NCBI GenBank assembly: GCA_902556355.1
Contig: CACDVW010000013.1
Coordinates: forward strand, 1-35,086
Source of the DNA: an uncultured SAR86 cluster bacterium
Lineage (GTDB): Bacteria > Pseudomonadota > Gammaproteobacteria > Magnimaribacterales > D2472
Direction of reading: 5' to 3'
DNA: 35,086 nt
Of the stretch, positions 14,707-24,933 are shown one piece after another. Each line of letters begins with the position of its first letter. Position 1 is the first letter of the stretch. A program made the position numbers and the translations under genes. Under the pieces are notes generated by a model. It was not told where the DNA came from, did not search any database, and saw nothing but the letters and a program-made list of their open reading frames with translations.

Positions 14707-15882
14707 CTATATGCTTAATGAATATAAATTAAAGGACTCATCAACAGCATAGAAATTTTTACTTCTACTTATAATCTTTTTAATAGGTTTTTTTGAAATT
14801 TTCTTTCTACCAATTGTTTTTCCATTTAATGGATCGATAACATGAATATATCCCTCATAATCACCAACTAACGTATAGCCAGAAAAACTTATTGGATTTG
14901 ATAGCTGTCTATTTAAATATTCATCTGATGTCCATGACTCTTCGAGTGTTTTTGTGAAGAAAGATCTTAGATTCGATTTTGATTCAACCAAAACAAGTAA
15001 GCCTTTAATCAAAAGTGGAGAATAAAAAGAGGATGCTTCAGATTGCCAGATAGCTCTTTTTTGAGCAATATCAAACAAGGTTAAGTTTCCTTGATAATTG
15101 GTTGTATATACGACTCCAGCATCAACAACCGGATCTGAATCTGAATCAATTAAATTCTCAAGCTCTGATGCCCCTCCAACATATGAAATAGCTCCATCCC
15201 AAATAGGAAAGCCTGAATCAAGCTCAAAAACTCCTAGTCTTCCATTATCAAAGGTAGCATAAACATTATCACCCTCAATTACAGGGCTGCTGCTACCTCT
15301 TATTGTCAGTGATGGTAGTTTAGATCTATATGACCATAAGATTTCACCATTAGATTTGTCCAGGGCAAGTAACTCTCCAGAGCCTGTTTTTACAATAATA
15401 AATTTTGCATCAATTGCAGGGGGTGATAACACTTCACCTTTTAAATTAACAGTCCACAAAACAGAGCCATTATCTTGATTCAATGAAATCATGTTTCCTT
15501 GAACATCAGCGACAACAATTATTCCAAAACCTGCTGCAACACCAGACGATAGCTCGCCAACTTCCTGCTCCCATTGAATATTACCAGAGCTTGAATCTAT
15601 TGATTTTATATTTCCATTTACATCAGCAAAAAAAATGCTTTTTGAACTAAAGGCAGGAACAAAATTTCCCAATAGGTTATCCCCTGAAAAAGATCTGTTC
15701 CAATCAACATTAATATTTATAGCATTCTTAATAGCCTCCAAAACGACAGGCTCATCAGGATCAATCTCATCACTTCCCCAAAACTTTAAAGAACTCAAAG
15801 AAGAGCATGATGAAACTATAAAAAGCATAAAAAATATTGCTAAATATTTATTAGCTTTTGGATAAAATTTATTTTTTAACAT
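14707..15882 (-). CDS. bamB: Outer membrane assembly lipoprotein BamB (PQQ-like beta-propeller)
   Basis: Lipobox IVSSC; repeats such as LLALDKSNGEILWSYRS; conserved yfgM-bamB-der order. Confidence 0.93.
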   Translation of the reverse strand: MLKNKFYPKANKYLAIFFMLFIVSSCSSLSSLKFWGSDEIDPDEPVVLEAIKNAININVDWNRSFSGDNLLGNFVPAFSSKSIFFADVNGNIKSIDSSSGNIQWEQEVGELSSGVAAGFGIIVVADVQGNMISLNQDNGSVLWTVNLKGEVLSPPAIDAKFIIVKTGSGELLALDKSNGEILWSYRSKLPSLTIRGSSSPVIEGDNVYATFDNGRLGVFELDSGFPIWDGAISYVGGASELENLIDSDSDPVVDAGVVYTTNYQGNLTLFDIAQKRAIWQSEASSFYSPLLIKGLLVLVESKSNLRSFFTKTLEESWTSDEYLNRQLSNPISFSGYTLVGDYEGYIHVIDPLNGKTIGRKKISKKPIKKIISRSKNFYAVDESFNLYSLSI

Positions 15883-15884
15883 TT

Positions 15885-16523
15885 TTATATTGTTAAATTT
15901 GATATTTTCATTGAGATAATAGAAATAGAAGTATCGTCAGTATATTTTTCTTTAGCAAGATTGTACTGCTCTCTAGCGAGTTCTAATTTATTTTGCTTTT
16001 GTAAAATATCGCCTATAAGCTCATGAATAATAGCATTTGATGAGGAATATTTATCTAAAATTGTTAACGCATTCTCATAATTTTCTTGCGCATACATAAT
16101 TCTTGCAGCATTAATACTTGCTATCTTGTTAAATAATTTGTTTCCGCCAATGCCTTCGGTACTTTCTTTTAGCAAAAGAAAGTAATTTAACGCCGATTCT
16201 AAATCACCATTATTTGCCTTAACAGATGCATATTTAAGTAATGCTATATTTCCATATCCTGTTTTTTTATAAGAACTAATTAAATCTGCAAATAATTCTT
16301 CTGAAATTATTTTACCCTCATCGGTTTCTGTCTCCTGGGCAATCCATTTATTGTATATTTTTGCAGCTTCTAGATTATTCATCTTTGCAATTTGATTATT
16401 AACTAAATATGCAGAAATCATTAAGATCACCAATGCTGCAATACTAAGAATTACTTTTCTGTAATTCATATAAAAATTACGTATTGACGTTATTGCTGCA
16501 TTATTTTCAAAAACTTCGTTCAT
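15885..16523 (-). CDS. yfgM: YfgM-like tetratricopeptide membrane protein (ancillary SecYEG translocon subunit family)
   Basis: N-terminal single TM helix followed by TPR-like repeats; located between hisS and bamB. Confidence 0.85.
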   Translation of the reverse strand: MNEVFENNAAITSIRNFYMNYRKVILSIAALVILMISAYLVNNQIAKMNNLEAAKIYNKWIAQETETDEGKIISEELFADLISSYKKTGYGNIALLKYASVKANNGDLESALNYFLLLKESTEGIGGNKLFNKIASINAARIMYAQENYENALTILDKYSSSNAIIHELIGDILQKQNKLELAREQYNLAKEKYTDDTSISIISMKISNLTI

Positions 16524-16538
16524 AAGTATTTCCTCGGT

Positions 16539-17816
16539 CTAGAGAGTTTTATAAAAACTATATAAATCTTCAATAGAGACAGTTTGTTGCTCCTTAAGTT
16601 CATCATTTAAAGGCTTTATAACTGCAGTTTTATTATTAAACTCTTCTTCGCCAATAATAATTACGTATTCGGAATTATTTTTATTAGCTTTTCTCATCTT
16701 CGATTTAAGGCTTCCTTCTGATAAATGAATATCGAGAATAACCTCTTTGTTAATTGATCTTAGATGGTGCGCTATTTTATATGCTTTTGGTTCTAAATTA
16801 CTAGCTGCGATAATAAAAGAAACCAATTTTCTGTTAGGCTTTTGTAGGTTTGTAATATTTGCCAACCTTTCAAGCCCAATGGCCATACCAATGGCAGGCA
16901 TGTCCTTTCCTCCAAGTTGAGAGCAAAGTTGGTCATATCTACCGCCACCTAAAAATGAATCCTGTGCTCCTAATTCTGACGATATAGCTTCAAATACAAA
17001 ACCAGAATAATAATCCAAACCTCTAACTAAATTGTAATCGATTTCAATTTTACATAAATCTGAGAACTCATACTTAATTGAATCAAGTAACGCAATTGAA
17101 TCCCTATCAATAAATTCTTTTATAGAAGGAGCGTTTTTTAGAATTGCTTGTGTTTCAGAATTCTTTGAATCAAGGACTCTTAATGGGTTTTTACTAAGTC
17201 TTTCTAAATCTTTTTCATCAAAATCTTTTTTAAATGGTTCCAAGAACTCAACAAGAGCTTTACAAAAAGATTCTTTATTCTCTTTGGTACCTAGGTGGTT
17301 AATTTTGATGCAACAATTTTTAAGTTTAAATTGATCAATAACATTACACACTAATGAAATCATTTCATATTCCGGCAAACCCTCTGGTATACCAAGTATT
17401 TCAATACCGGCTTGATTGAATTGTCTATATCTGCCCTTTTGTGGTCTCTCATATCTCCACATAGGGCCCATATACCATAATTTATGATTTGCTTGATCTA
17501 ATTTCTTCTCAATGATTGATCTAATTACACTTGCAGTTCCTTCAGGTCTCATTGCAATAGTTTTATCATTCCTGTCATTGAAAGAATAAATTTCTTTATT
17601 AACAATATCTGAAGAGTTGCCAACGCTCCTTTTGAATAAATTTGCATCTTCTAAAATGGGAGTGCGTATTTCTTGGAATTTATAATTTATGAATATATTT
17701 TTAATTATTTTTTCTACTTCAAACACTTTTGATGATGCATTAGCCATATCGCCATCGTCATACTGATCTAGCATGCCTGTTAATGATTGAATTTTATCCA
17801 ATTTATCCCCTTGCAA
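16539..17816 (-). CDS. hisS: Histidyl-tRNA synthetase
   Basis: Class II motifs: motif 2 [28 protein letters not shown] and [14 protein letters not shown]. Confidence 0.96.
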   Translation of the reverse strand: MQGDKLDKIQSLTGMLDQYDDGDMANASSKVFEVEKIIKNIFINYKFQEIRTPILEDANLFKRSVGNSSDIVNKEIYSFNDRNDKTIAMRPEGTASVIRSIIEKKLDQANHKLWYMGPMWRYERPQKGRYRQFNQAGIEILGIPEGLPEYEMISLVCNVIDQFKLKNCCIKINHLGTKENKESFCKALVEFLEPFKKDFDEKDLERLSKNPLRVLDSKNSETQAILKNAPSIKEFIDRDSIALLDSIKYEFSDLCKIEIDYNLVRGLDYYSGFVFEAISSELGAQDSFLGGGRYDQLCSQLGGKDMPAIGMAIGLERLANITNLQKPNRKLVSFIIAASNLEPKAYKIAHHLRSINKEVILDIHLSEGSLKSKMRKANKNNSEYVIIIGEEEFNNKTAVIKPLNDELKEQQTVSIEDLYSFYKTL

Positions 17817-18903
17817 TAATATCTTGTGAGTTTCTTAGTGACAGTTTTTCTCTTACTTTTTCTTCTATCTCTTTAACTAAATTCTCACTACTAATTTTTT
17901 TATCTGGTATGCCATCAACATAAAGTAAATTTTTTGGACTTGCTCCGGTTAAACCAATTTCTGCTGCCTTACTTTCTCCAGGACCATTTACATAACAACC
18001 GATAATCGCAACCTCTATATCATCAGATATGTCCTCTAATCTCTCTTCTAACTCATTTACTACCTCAATGACATTAAAGTTTTGTCTAGAACAGCTTGGA
18101 CATGCAATAATTTTGACTCCTCTGCTTCTAATATTAAGACTTTTTAATATATCCCAACCTACTTTAATCTCATCAACTGGGTTAGATGCTAGTGATATTC
18201 TAATAGTATCTCCTATACCTTCAGACAAAAGCATCCCAACTCCAATAGAAGATTTTACCGTACCGGCACGAAAACTTCCTGCTTCAGTAATGCCTAAATG
18301 AAGTGGCTGATTAATCAGATTAGATATTTTTCTGTAGGCTTCAACTGTCATCTCAATATTTGAAGCTTTTAGGCTCATTTTGTAATTATCAAAATTAAAT
18401 CTATCTAATATGTCCACATGTCTTAGAGCTGACTCTACAAGCGCATCAGCATTGGGTTCACCGTATTTTTTTTGTAGATCTTTTTCAAGTGAACCAGCAT
18501 TTACTCCCACTCTTATTGGAACATCATTATCTAGCGCAGCAGTAATCACCTCTTTAATTTTTGATTCTTTTCCAATATTACCTGGATTGATTCTTAAGCA
18601 GTCAGCAGAATCAGCAACCTCAATAGCAATCTTATAATCAAAATGTATATCAGCTACTAAAGGAATGGTTACAATGCTTTTGATTTCTTTAAAGGCTTTA
18701 GCTTCATCAAATCCCGGAACAGATACTCTTACTATATCTGCACCTGCGGCCTGCAATTCATTTATTTGGCTCACAGTAGACAGAACATCTGAGGTATTGG
18801 TGTTAGTCATAGACTGAATTGCAATTGGATTATCTCCACCAATAGGCACGCCCCCAACATTAACAACAGAGGTTTCTTTTCTTTTAATCCAATTACTCAT
18901 CAT
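17803..18903 (-). CDS. ispG: 4-hydroxy-3-methylbut-2-enyl diphosphate synthase (flavodoxin)
   Basis: [36 protein letters not shown] and CYVNGPGE motifs. Confidence 0.97.
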   Translation of the reverse strand: MMSNWIKRKETSVVNVGGVPIGGDNPIAIQSMTNTNTSDVLSTVSQINELQAAGADIVRVSVPGFDEAKAFKEIKSIVTIPLVADIHFDYKIAIEVADSADCLRINPGNIGKESKIKEVITAALDNDVPIRVGVNAGSLEKDLQKKYGEPNADALVESALRHVDILDRFNFDNYKMSLKASNIEMTVEAYRKISNLINQPLHLGITEAGSFRAGTVKSSIGVGMLLSEGIGDTIRISLASNPVDEIKVGWDILKSLNIRSRGVKIIACPSCSRQNFNVIEVVNELEERLEDISDDIEVAIIGCYVNGPGESKAAEIGLTGASPKNLLYVDGIPDKKISSENLVKEIEEKVREKLSLRNSQDIIARG

Positions 18904-19657
18904 TAAACATAACAGTACTTACATTAAGTCTATTAGCATTAGTAATAAAATCAATGTTATTGCCATTATATGAAGCTTCTATAGCTTCTGCGTTGCCAAC
19001 AACAATTTTGAAAGGTCTTTCAATCTCAAATTCAAAGCTATCTCCATATTTAAATAACTTATTAATTATCAACTCGTCATATGCATATATTTCAATCCAG
19101 CATTCATCAAAGAAACTAAAAACGAGTTTATTTGAAATGTTAATTAAGGGCACCTCTTCTATTGTATTTGCAGAGATTTCTATTAAATTATTAAAATTAA
19201 GATCTTCATCAATTTTATCTAATTCGTTGTTAGAAAAAGTTTCTTTAACTGATGGTAGATCATTTATCTTGGCTTCTTTGGAAAAGCTGATATTTATATA
19301 TAAGGACACAATAATGATAATTACTATAAACCCTGCTACTTTAATAATTGGTATTAATGAAGGGTTTAATTCAGCAATAGGTTCTTTAATAATTTTATCT
19401 TGTCTATTATTGTTCTCATACAGTGGTGGAAACTCGCATTCTATTGATAAAAAATCTTGGTATTTAGTAAAATATGCTCTAGCAAAGACCTCGCTTGGAA
19501 AGATAGAGTAATCCCCTGACTCTATTGCATTAATATATCTAATATTCATAAATGCAGTATTAGAAACTTCAACTTTGCTTAAACCAAGCTCTTTTCGTGC
19601 TACCTTAAAAACTTTACCAATCTTTGCTGATCTGGCTGACTTCAAAATTTCTGTCAT
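18893..19657 (-). CDS. rodZ: RodZ-like cytoskeletal/HTH membrane protein
   Basis: N-terminal HTH ([51 protein letters not shown]), one TM segment, C-terminal DUF4115-like region; located between rlmN and ispG. Confidence 0.85.
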   Translation of the reverse strand: MTEILKSARSAKIGKVFKVARKELGLSKVEVSNTAFMNIRYINAIESGDYSIFPSEVFARAYFTKYQDFLSIECEFPPLYENNNRQDKIIKEPIAELNPSLIPIIKVAGFIVIIIIVSLYINISFSKEAKINDLPSVKETFSNNELDKIDEDLNFNNLIEISANTIEEVPLINISNKLVFSFFDECWIEIYAYDELIINKLFKYGDSFEFEIERPFKIVVGNAEAIEASYNGNNIDFITNANRLNVSTVMFNDE

Positions 19658-20739
19658 GATATGAGTTTATGGGATATGAGTTTATTACCTTTAATCGATT
19701 TATTTAATTTACCAACAAGCTGGCCACATGCTCCATCAATTGCATCTCCTCTTGTAACTCTTAATGTTGTTATAAAACCTTTATCCATAAGAATTTTCTT
19801 AAAATTTTCAATAGTCTTTCTTTTAGAGCGCTTATAACTTGAGCCCTCAAAAGGATTGAAAGGTATTAGATTAATTTTACACGATATATTTGATAATAGT
19901 TTTGCTAGTTTTCTTGCTAATTCTTCTGAATCATTTATGCCATCTATCAAAATATATTCTATGGTTATACTTCTTTTACCGTCATAGCTTTTTAAATAGT
20001 TGTTGCATGAGTCCATTAAATTGCTTATTGGGTATTTCTTATTTATTGGAACTATTTCATCTCTCAATTCATTTGTTGGCGCATGAAGAGATATTGCTAA
20101 AGAGACGTCTATTTCATCACATAACTTATCTATTTGAGGTGTTATGCCCGAGGTGCTTATAGTTATTCTTTTCCTTGAAAGCCCATATGCAAGTTGTTCC
20201 TTCATTATCTTTGCTGATTCAATAACAGGTTCAAAATTTAATAGTGGCTCACCCATTCCCATAAATACTACATTAGTAATCGGAGGTTCATCATTTTGAT
20301 AAAAATTTGCAAGCCATAGTTGGCCGATAATTTCATCAGGGGTAAGATTTGTTTCAAATCCTTGTGCTCCAGTAGCACAAAAAGTGCATTGAAGAGCACA
20401 ACCTGCCTGTGACGATATGCAGAGAGTCATTCTTTTCTTTTCAGGTATTCTTACCATTTCAATCATAGATCCTGATTCAAGTTTTACTAAATATTTAATT
20501 GTTCCCTCAGGAGATTTGTAAACCTTTTCAACCATTGGTGTTCTTAGACAAGCTATTAGTTCAAGCTTCTCTCTCAGAATTTTATTGAAGTCAGTCATCT
20601 GATTAAAATCAAGGATACCTTTCTGATGAACCCATTTAATTAATTGTTTAGCCCTAAATTTAGGCTCACCAATATCATTAAAAAAAACTTCAAGGGATTC
20701 AAGAGAATACCCTAGGAGGTTTATTTTTTTATCAGACAA
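19654..20739 (-). CDS. rlmN: Dual-specificity 23S rRNA/tRNA adenine C2-methyltransferase (radical SAM)
   Basis: Radical SAM GCALQCTFCATGAQGFETNLTPDEIIGQ; VVFMGMGEPLLNFEPV; C-terminal GDAIDGACGQL. Confidence 0.97.
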   Translation of the reverse strand: MSDKKINLLGYSLESLEVFFNDIGEPKFRAKQLIKWVHQKGILDFNQMTDFNKILREKLELIACLRTPMVEKVYKSPEGTIKYLVKLESGSMIEMVRIPEKKRMTLCISSQAGCALQCTFCATGAQGFETNLTPDEIIGQLWLANFYQNDEPPITNVVFMGMGEPLLNFEPVIESAKIMKEQLAYGLSRKRITISTSGITPQIDKLCDEIDVSLAISLHAPTNELRDEIVPINKKYPISNLMDSCNNYLKSYDGKRSITIEYILIDGINDSEELARKLAKLLSNISCKINLIPFNPFEGSSYKRSKRKTIENFKKILMDKGFITTLRVTRGDAIDGACGQLVGKLNKSIKGNKLISHKLIS

Positions 20740-20742
20740 AAT

Positions 20743-21168
20743 CTATTTAGATACTATTTCTTCTTCGGTGAAAAAATAATTTATTTCCCTTGCAGCACTT
20801 ATTTCAGAATCAGATCCGTGAACTGCATTAGCATCTATGCTATTTGCAAAATCTGCTCTTATTGTTCCGGGATCAGCTTCTTGTGGGTTAGTGCTGCCCA
20901 TAAGTTCTCTATTTTTTTGGATTGCTCCCTCACCTTCAAGCACCTGAACAAAAACTGGACCAGATGTCATGAACTTTTTAAGATCATTGAAAAAAGGTCT
21001 ACCTTCATGTTCAGCATAAAATCCTGATGCCATTTCATCATCGAGCTGTATTAGTTTGCCGGCAACAATATGAAGGCCATTGTCCTCAAATCTGGAGATT
21101 ATTTTGCCAATAATATTCTTTGATACTGCATCTGGTTTAATTATAGATAGTGTGCGCTCTGTTGCCAT
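20743..21168 (-). CDS. ndk: Nucleoside diphosphate kinase
   Basis: [20 protein letters not shown]; active-site NAVHGSDS. Confidence 0.97.
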   Translation of the reverse strand: MATERTLSIIKPDAVSKNIIGKIISRFEDNGLHIVAGKLIQLDDEMASGFYAEHEGRPFFNDLKKFMTSGPVFVQVLEGEGAIQKNRELMGSTNPQEADPGTIRADFANSIDANAVHGSDSEISAAREINYFFTEEEIVSK

Positions 21169-21208
21169 TTTGAATTCCTTATAAAAAATTTTAGGTATTA
21201 TATGAAAG

Positions 21209-21412
21209 TTATTTGGATTCTTCTATCCATAACATCTGAATAGCTTCAAGAATTTTTTCATTTGATTTGTTTGGATCGCCTATAAATCCATCTAGGCTGC
21301 AAATTTTATTATGCAGATCAGGAAAACTTATCCATTGAGGGTCTATTTCTGGAAATTTTTCTGAAAGCTCGATAGCAATATCATTTGTATCCAACCAATC
21401 TATACTATTCAT
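21209..21412 (-). CDS. iscX: Fe-S assembly protein IscX
   Basis: 67 aa [42 protein letters not shown]...; directly after fdx. Confidence 0.95.
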   Translation of the reverse strand: MNSIDWLDTNDIAIELSEKFPEIDPQWISFPDLHNKICSLDGFIGDPNKSNEKILEAIQMLWIEESK

Positions 21413-21750
21413 TAGTGATTCTCTGAAACCATATTAATATTGTATTTAGGTATTTCAATTTCAATATCTTCATCTTTTGGTATTGCCTGGCAACTAAGTC
21501 TTGATGTTTGCTCAAGCCCCCATGCTTTATCTAGAAGGTCTTCTTCAATTTCACTTGCTTCATCCAAACTATCAAAGCCTTTACGAACAATACAATGACA
21601 GGTTGTGCATGCTGCAGACATCTCACATGCATGCTCTATTTGTATACCATTTCTTAGAGCCGCCTCACATATAGTTTCATCAGGTTGATTCTCGATCAAA
21701 GCTCCCTCAGGACAAAGGTCTTCATGAGGTAAGATTTTAATTTTAGGCAT
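21412..21750 (-). CDS. fdx: [2Fe-2S] ferredoxin, ISC type
   Basis: HACEMSAACTTCHCIV plus RLSCQAI cysteine pattern; located in the isc operon. Confidence 0.95.
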   Translation of the reverse strand: MPKIKILPHEDLCPEGALIENQPDETICEAALRNGIQIEHACEMSAACTTCHCIVRKGFDSLDEASEIEEDLLDKAWGLEQTSRLSCQAIPKDEDIEIEIPKYNINMVSENH

Positions 21751-21752
21751 TA

Positions 21753-22094
21753 CTATATGGTAAAGCTTTCACCACAACCACATACTGCTTTAGCATTAGG
21801 ATTTACAAATTTTATTCCTTGGTTAAGGCCATCTTTTTGATAATCAACTAAGCTGCCTTTTAAAAAGTCTAGACTGCTGTTATCAACAAAAATTTTGCAT
21901 CCATTTTTTTCGAAAACAACACCGTCATCATCAAAAGAGTCAACATAATCAAAAAAATATTCATAGCCTGAACATCCTGCTTTTTTAACTCCAATCTTAA
22001 TTCCAACACCTTTACCACGATTTTCAAGGCTTAATAAAAAGTGGTCAATCGCAGAATCTGAAAAGTTTAAATCTGTTGAGCTAAAAACTTGCAT
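21753..22094 (-). CDS. iscA: Iron-sulfur cluster assembly protein IscA
   Basis: A-type carrier cysteines KKAGCSGYEYFFDYVD and CGCGESF. Confidence 0.94.
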   Translation of the reverse strand: MQVFSSTDLNFSDSAIDHFLLSLENRGKGVGIKIGVKKAGCSGYEYFFDYVDSFDDDGVVFEKNGCKIFVDNSSLDFLKGSLVDYQKDGLNQGIKFVNPNAKAVCGCGESFTI

Positions 22095-22100
22095 GATTAT

Positions 22101-22505
22101 TTATTGTTTTGATTCGTAATCTTCTATTGCTTGCTTTATTGAATCTTCAGCTAACACAGAGCAATGAATTTTTATTGGGGGTAGTTCAAGGGCATCAACA
22201 ATCTCTTTGTTTTTGATAGCTTTTGCTTCTTCTAAGGTTTTACCAATAAGCATATCAACAAGTTCACTTGAAGATGCTATAGCAGAACCACATCCGTAAG
22301 TTTTAAATTTTACATCTTTTATTACATGCGTATTACCAGAGGGCTCACACTTTATTTGCAATTTCATAACATCCCCACAAGCTGGTGCTCCAACCATACC
22401 TGTTCCGACATTTTCTTCTTTTGGGTCAAATCTACCTACATTAAATGCCTTTGGATCATTTAAAGTATTTTCAAATTTGTCTACAACTTTTTTACTATAA
22501 GCCAT
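22101..22505 (-). CDS. iscU: Fe-S cluster scaffold IscU
   Basis: VGAPACGDVMKLQIK, FKTYGCGSAIASSS, ELPPIKIHCSVLAEDSIKQAI. Confidence 0.97.
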   Translation of the reverse strand: MAYSKKVVDKFENTLNDPKAFNVGRFDPKEENVGTGMVGAPACGDVMKLQIKCEPSGNTHVIKDVKFKTYGCGSAIASSSELVDMLIGKTLEEAKAIKNKEIVDALELPPIKIHCSVLAEDSIKQAIEDYESKQ

Positions 22506-22520
22506 TTCAAGCCTCCATTA

Positions 22521-23741
22521 TTAATGTGTATTCCAGGTTACCGTATCTAAATCAATTCCATCTAGATGCATTTCCCAAAGTGGAGAAAGTTCTCTTAATC
22601 TATCAACCACACTATTTAATATTGATAAAGTTTTATCTACGTCACTTTCTTTTGTAAATCTGCCAAAAGAAAATCTTATTGAGCTGTGAGCTAATTCATC
22701 TTTTCTACCAAGAGCTCTCAAGACATATGAAGGCTCTAGGCTTGCAGAAGTGCAAGCTGAGCCTGAGGATACCGCAATATCTTTAAGACCCATTATTAAT
22801 GATTCTCCCTCAACAAAATTAAAGCTCATATTAAGTATATTTGGGACTTTATTCTTTAAGTCGCCATTGATATAAACATGCTCAATTTTCATAGCTTCGT
22901 CTAAAAATTTTTCATGGTATTTTGCAATCATTTCATGATCTTTTGTCATTTCTAATTTAGCAATTCTAAATGCTTCTCCCATGCCAACAATTTGATGAGG
23001 GGCTAATGTTCCAGACCTCATGCCTCTTTCGTGGCCACCACCATGAATTAATGCTTCGATTCTTACTCTTGGCTTTCTTCTTACAAATAAAGCACCAATG
23101 CCTTTTGGTCCATAAGTTTTATGAGCAGAAAATGACATCAAGTCTACAGGCAGTGTTGAAAGATCAATTTTGACCTTTCCAGTACTTTGAGCAGCATCAA
23201 CATGGAAAAATACACCTGATTCTCTTGTAATTTCTCCAATTGATTGCAAGTCATTTAATGTTCCAAGCTCATTATTGATATGCATTAATGAAACTAATAT
23301 TGTAGATTCTTTTATGGCCTCTTTTACCTGCTCAGGTTGAATAATACCAAATTCATTGGGCTCAAGATAAGTAACTTCAAAACCCTCTCTTTCTAATTGT
23401 CTACATGGATCTAAAACTGCTTTATGTTCTATTTTTGAAGTAATAATATGATTTCCCTTAGATTTATAAAATCTGGCAACACCTTTTACAGCAAGGTTAT
23501 CAGCCTCAGTAGCACCAGATGTCCATACAATTTCTCTTGGATCTGCGTTCACAAGGTTAGCTACATGTGATCTGGCCTCTTCAACAGCATCGTCAGCTTT
23601 CCATCCGTATCTATGAGAACGAGATGCTGGGTTACCAAATTCACCATCAGGTGTAAGATACTCCATCATCTTTGATGCTACACGAGGATCAACAGGAGTA
23701 GTTGATGCATAATCTAAATATATGGTTGATTTTTCAGTCAT
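22521..23741 (-). CDS. iscS: Cysteine desulfurase IscS
   Basis: [18 protein letters not shown] lysine [16 protein letters not shown]; active-site loop [21 protein letters not shown]. Confidence 0.98.
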   Translation of the reverse strand: MTEKSTIYLDYASTTPVDPRVASKMMEYLTPDGEFGNPASRSHRYGWKADDAVEEARSHVANLVNADPREIVWTSGATEADNLAVKGVARFYKSKGNHIITSKIEHKAVLDPCRQLEREGFEVTYLEPNEFGIIQPEQVKEAIKESTILVSLMHINNELGTLNDLQSIGEITRESGVFFHVDAAQSTGKVKIDLSTLPVDLMSFSAHKTYGPKGIGALFVRRKPRVRIEALIHGGGHERGMRSGTLAPHQIVGMGEAFRIAKLEMTKDHEMIAKYHEKFLDEAMKIEHVYINGDLKNKVPNILNMSFNFVEGESLIMGLKDIAVSSGSACTSASLEPSYVLRALGRKDELAHSSIRFSFGRFTKESDVDKTLSILNSVVDRLRELSPLWEMHLDGIDLDTVTWNTH

Positions 23742-24176
23742 TTATACAATCTCTCTTATCTTTATATATGGGTCACTGTTAGTTTCTACAAGTGTGTTAA
23801 TTGTTATATTGCTTAAATAATTGTTTACGACGTCATTAAGCTCATGCCATAAGTTATGGGTATTGCATTTTTTTCCATCATTGCACGTGCTCATGCCACT
23901 ACAACTTGTTGCATCTAAGTCTTCTTCAACAGCATTCATGATATCTTTGATTGTAACTAATGCTGGATCCTTGGCATAAAGATAGCCGCCATTGCGACCT
24001 CTCGAACTAGCAACTATTCCGTAAAGCCTAAGCTTTCTGAAAATTTGTTCTAAATATGATATTTCAATATTTTGATTAGCAGATATATCAGATAGTGAAA
24101 CTGGGCCTTCTGAAGCCAAAAGACGAAGTTCAACTAAAGCATTAACAGCGTATTTACTTTTTGTAGTTAATTTCAC
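23742..24176 (-). CDS. iscR: Fe-S cluster-responsive transcription factor IscR (Rrf2 family); GTG start
   Basis: Winged-helix N-terminus [17 protein letters not shown]; cluster ligands [19 protein letters not shown]; first gene of the isc operon. Start codon reads GTG on the reverse strand (cac at 24174-24176). Confidence 0.96.
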   Translation of the reverse strand: MKLTTKSKYAVNALVELRLLASEGPVSLSDISANQNIEISYLEQIFRKLRLYGIVASSRGRNGGYLYAKDPALVTIKDIMNAVEEDLDATSCSGMSTCNDGKKCNTHNLWHELNDVVNNYLSNITINTLVETNSDPYIKIREIV

Positions 24177-24182
24177 GCATGA

Positions 24183-24210
24183 ATTATAAATACCTGACTA
24201 ATTTAGTCAA
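24183..24210 (-). promoter_or_regulatory. Predicted sigma70 promoter of the isc operon
   Basis: Reverse strand TTGACT (24205-24210), 16-nt spacer, TATAAT (24183-24188). One mismatch to the consensus hexamers; directly upstream of the iscR GTG. Confidence 0.85.
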
Positions 24211-24214
24211 CTAT
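24190..24214. promoter_or_regulatory. Type-1 IscR binding site
   Basis: Reverse strand ATAGTTGACTAAATTAGTCAGGTAT fits every position of the type-1 consensus ATASYYGACTRWWWYAGTCRRSTAT (recalled from E. coli literature) and overlaps the -35 of the predicted iscR promoter. Confidence 0.92.
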
Positions 24215-24925
24215 TATATTCATACCAAGTCTATCGGCGACCTGATGGTATGATTCAACAACATCACCGAGACCTTGTCTAAACCTATCTTTATCCATCT
24301 TCTTTAAAGTTTCAGAATCCCATAACCTACATCCATCTGGAGTAAACTCATCAGCCAATAAAATCTTGCCTTGACTGCAAACACCAAATTCAACTTTAAA
24401 ATCTACTAATATTAAATTAGAGTTGATAAATAGCTCTTTTAAGACAGTATTTACTTTATAAGTGAGCTCTTTCATCTTCTCAATTTGGTCTTTACTAGCC
24501 CAACCAAAAGAAATAATGTGCTCGTCATTTATTAATGGATCGCCCAAATCATCATCTTTTAAAAAAAATTCAAATAAAGGATTTTCTAGTATAAGCCCAT
24601 CCTCAGTGCCTAATCTTCTACATATTGATCCAGACGCTCTATTTCTAATAACGCATTCAATTGGAAACATATCTAATTTATAAACAAGAGAGTCATTACT
24701 GTTAAGAACTTCAATGTGATGAGTCTCGACACCATTTTTTTCAAGATGGTCCATAATAAATGCATTAAATTGGTTATTAACAGCACCTTTACCTAGTAAA
24801 GCTTCTTTCTTTTTGCCATCAAAAGCAGAAGTATCGTCACTAAAGTGCATCACCAGTTGATCATTGTCAGATGTAGTAAATAATGACTTTGCTTTTCCTT
24901 TAGTTATTTCTTTAATTTTTTCCAT
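24203..24925 (-). CDS. purC: Phosphoribosylaminoimidazole-succinocarboxamide synthase
   Basis: KGKAKSLFTT, ECVIRNRASGSICRRLG, LADEFTPDGCRLWD motifs. Confidence 0.97.
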   Translation of the reverse strand: MEKIKEITKGKAKSLFTTSDNDQLVMHFSDDTSAFDGKKKEALLGKGAVNNQFNAFIMDHLEKNGVETHHIEVLNSNDSLVYKLDMFPIECVIRNRASGSICRRLGTEDGLILENPLFEFFLKDDDLGDPLINDEHIISFGWASKDQIEKMKELTYKVNTVLKELFINSNLILVDFKVEFGVCSQGKILLADEFTPDGCRLWDSETLKKMDKDRFRQGLGDVVESYHQVADRLGMNIIVD

Positions 24926-24933
24926 AATTAGCC

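Noticed and set aside
18954-19511. 185-aa + strand ORF antisense to rodZ
   Set aside because: Opposes a well-supported RodZ-like gene in conserved gene order. Composition looks like the reverse complement of AT-rich coding sequence, with no recognisable domain.
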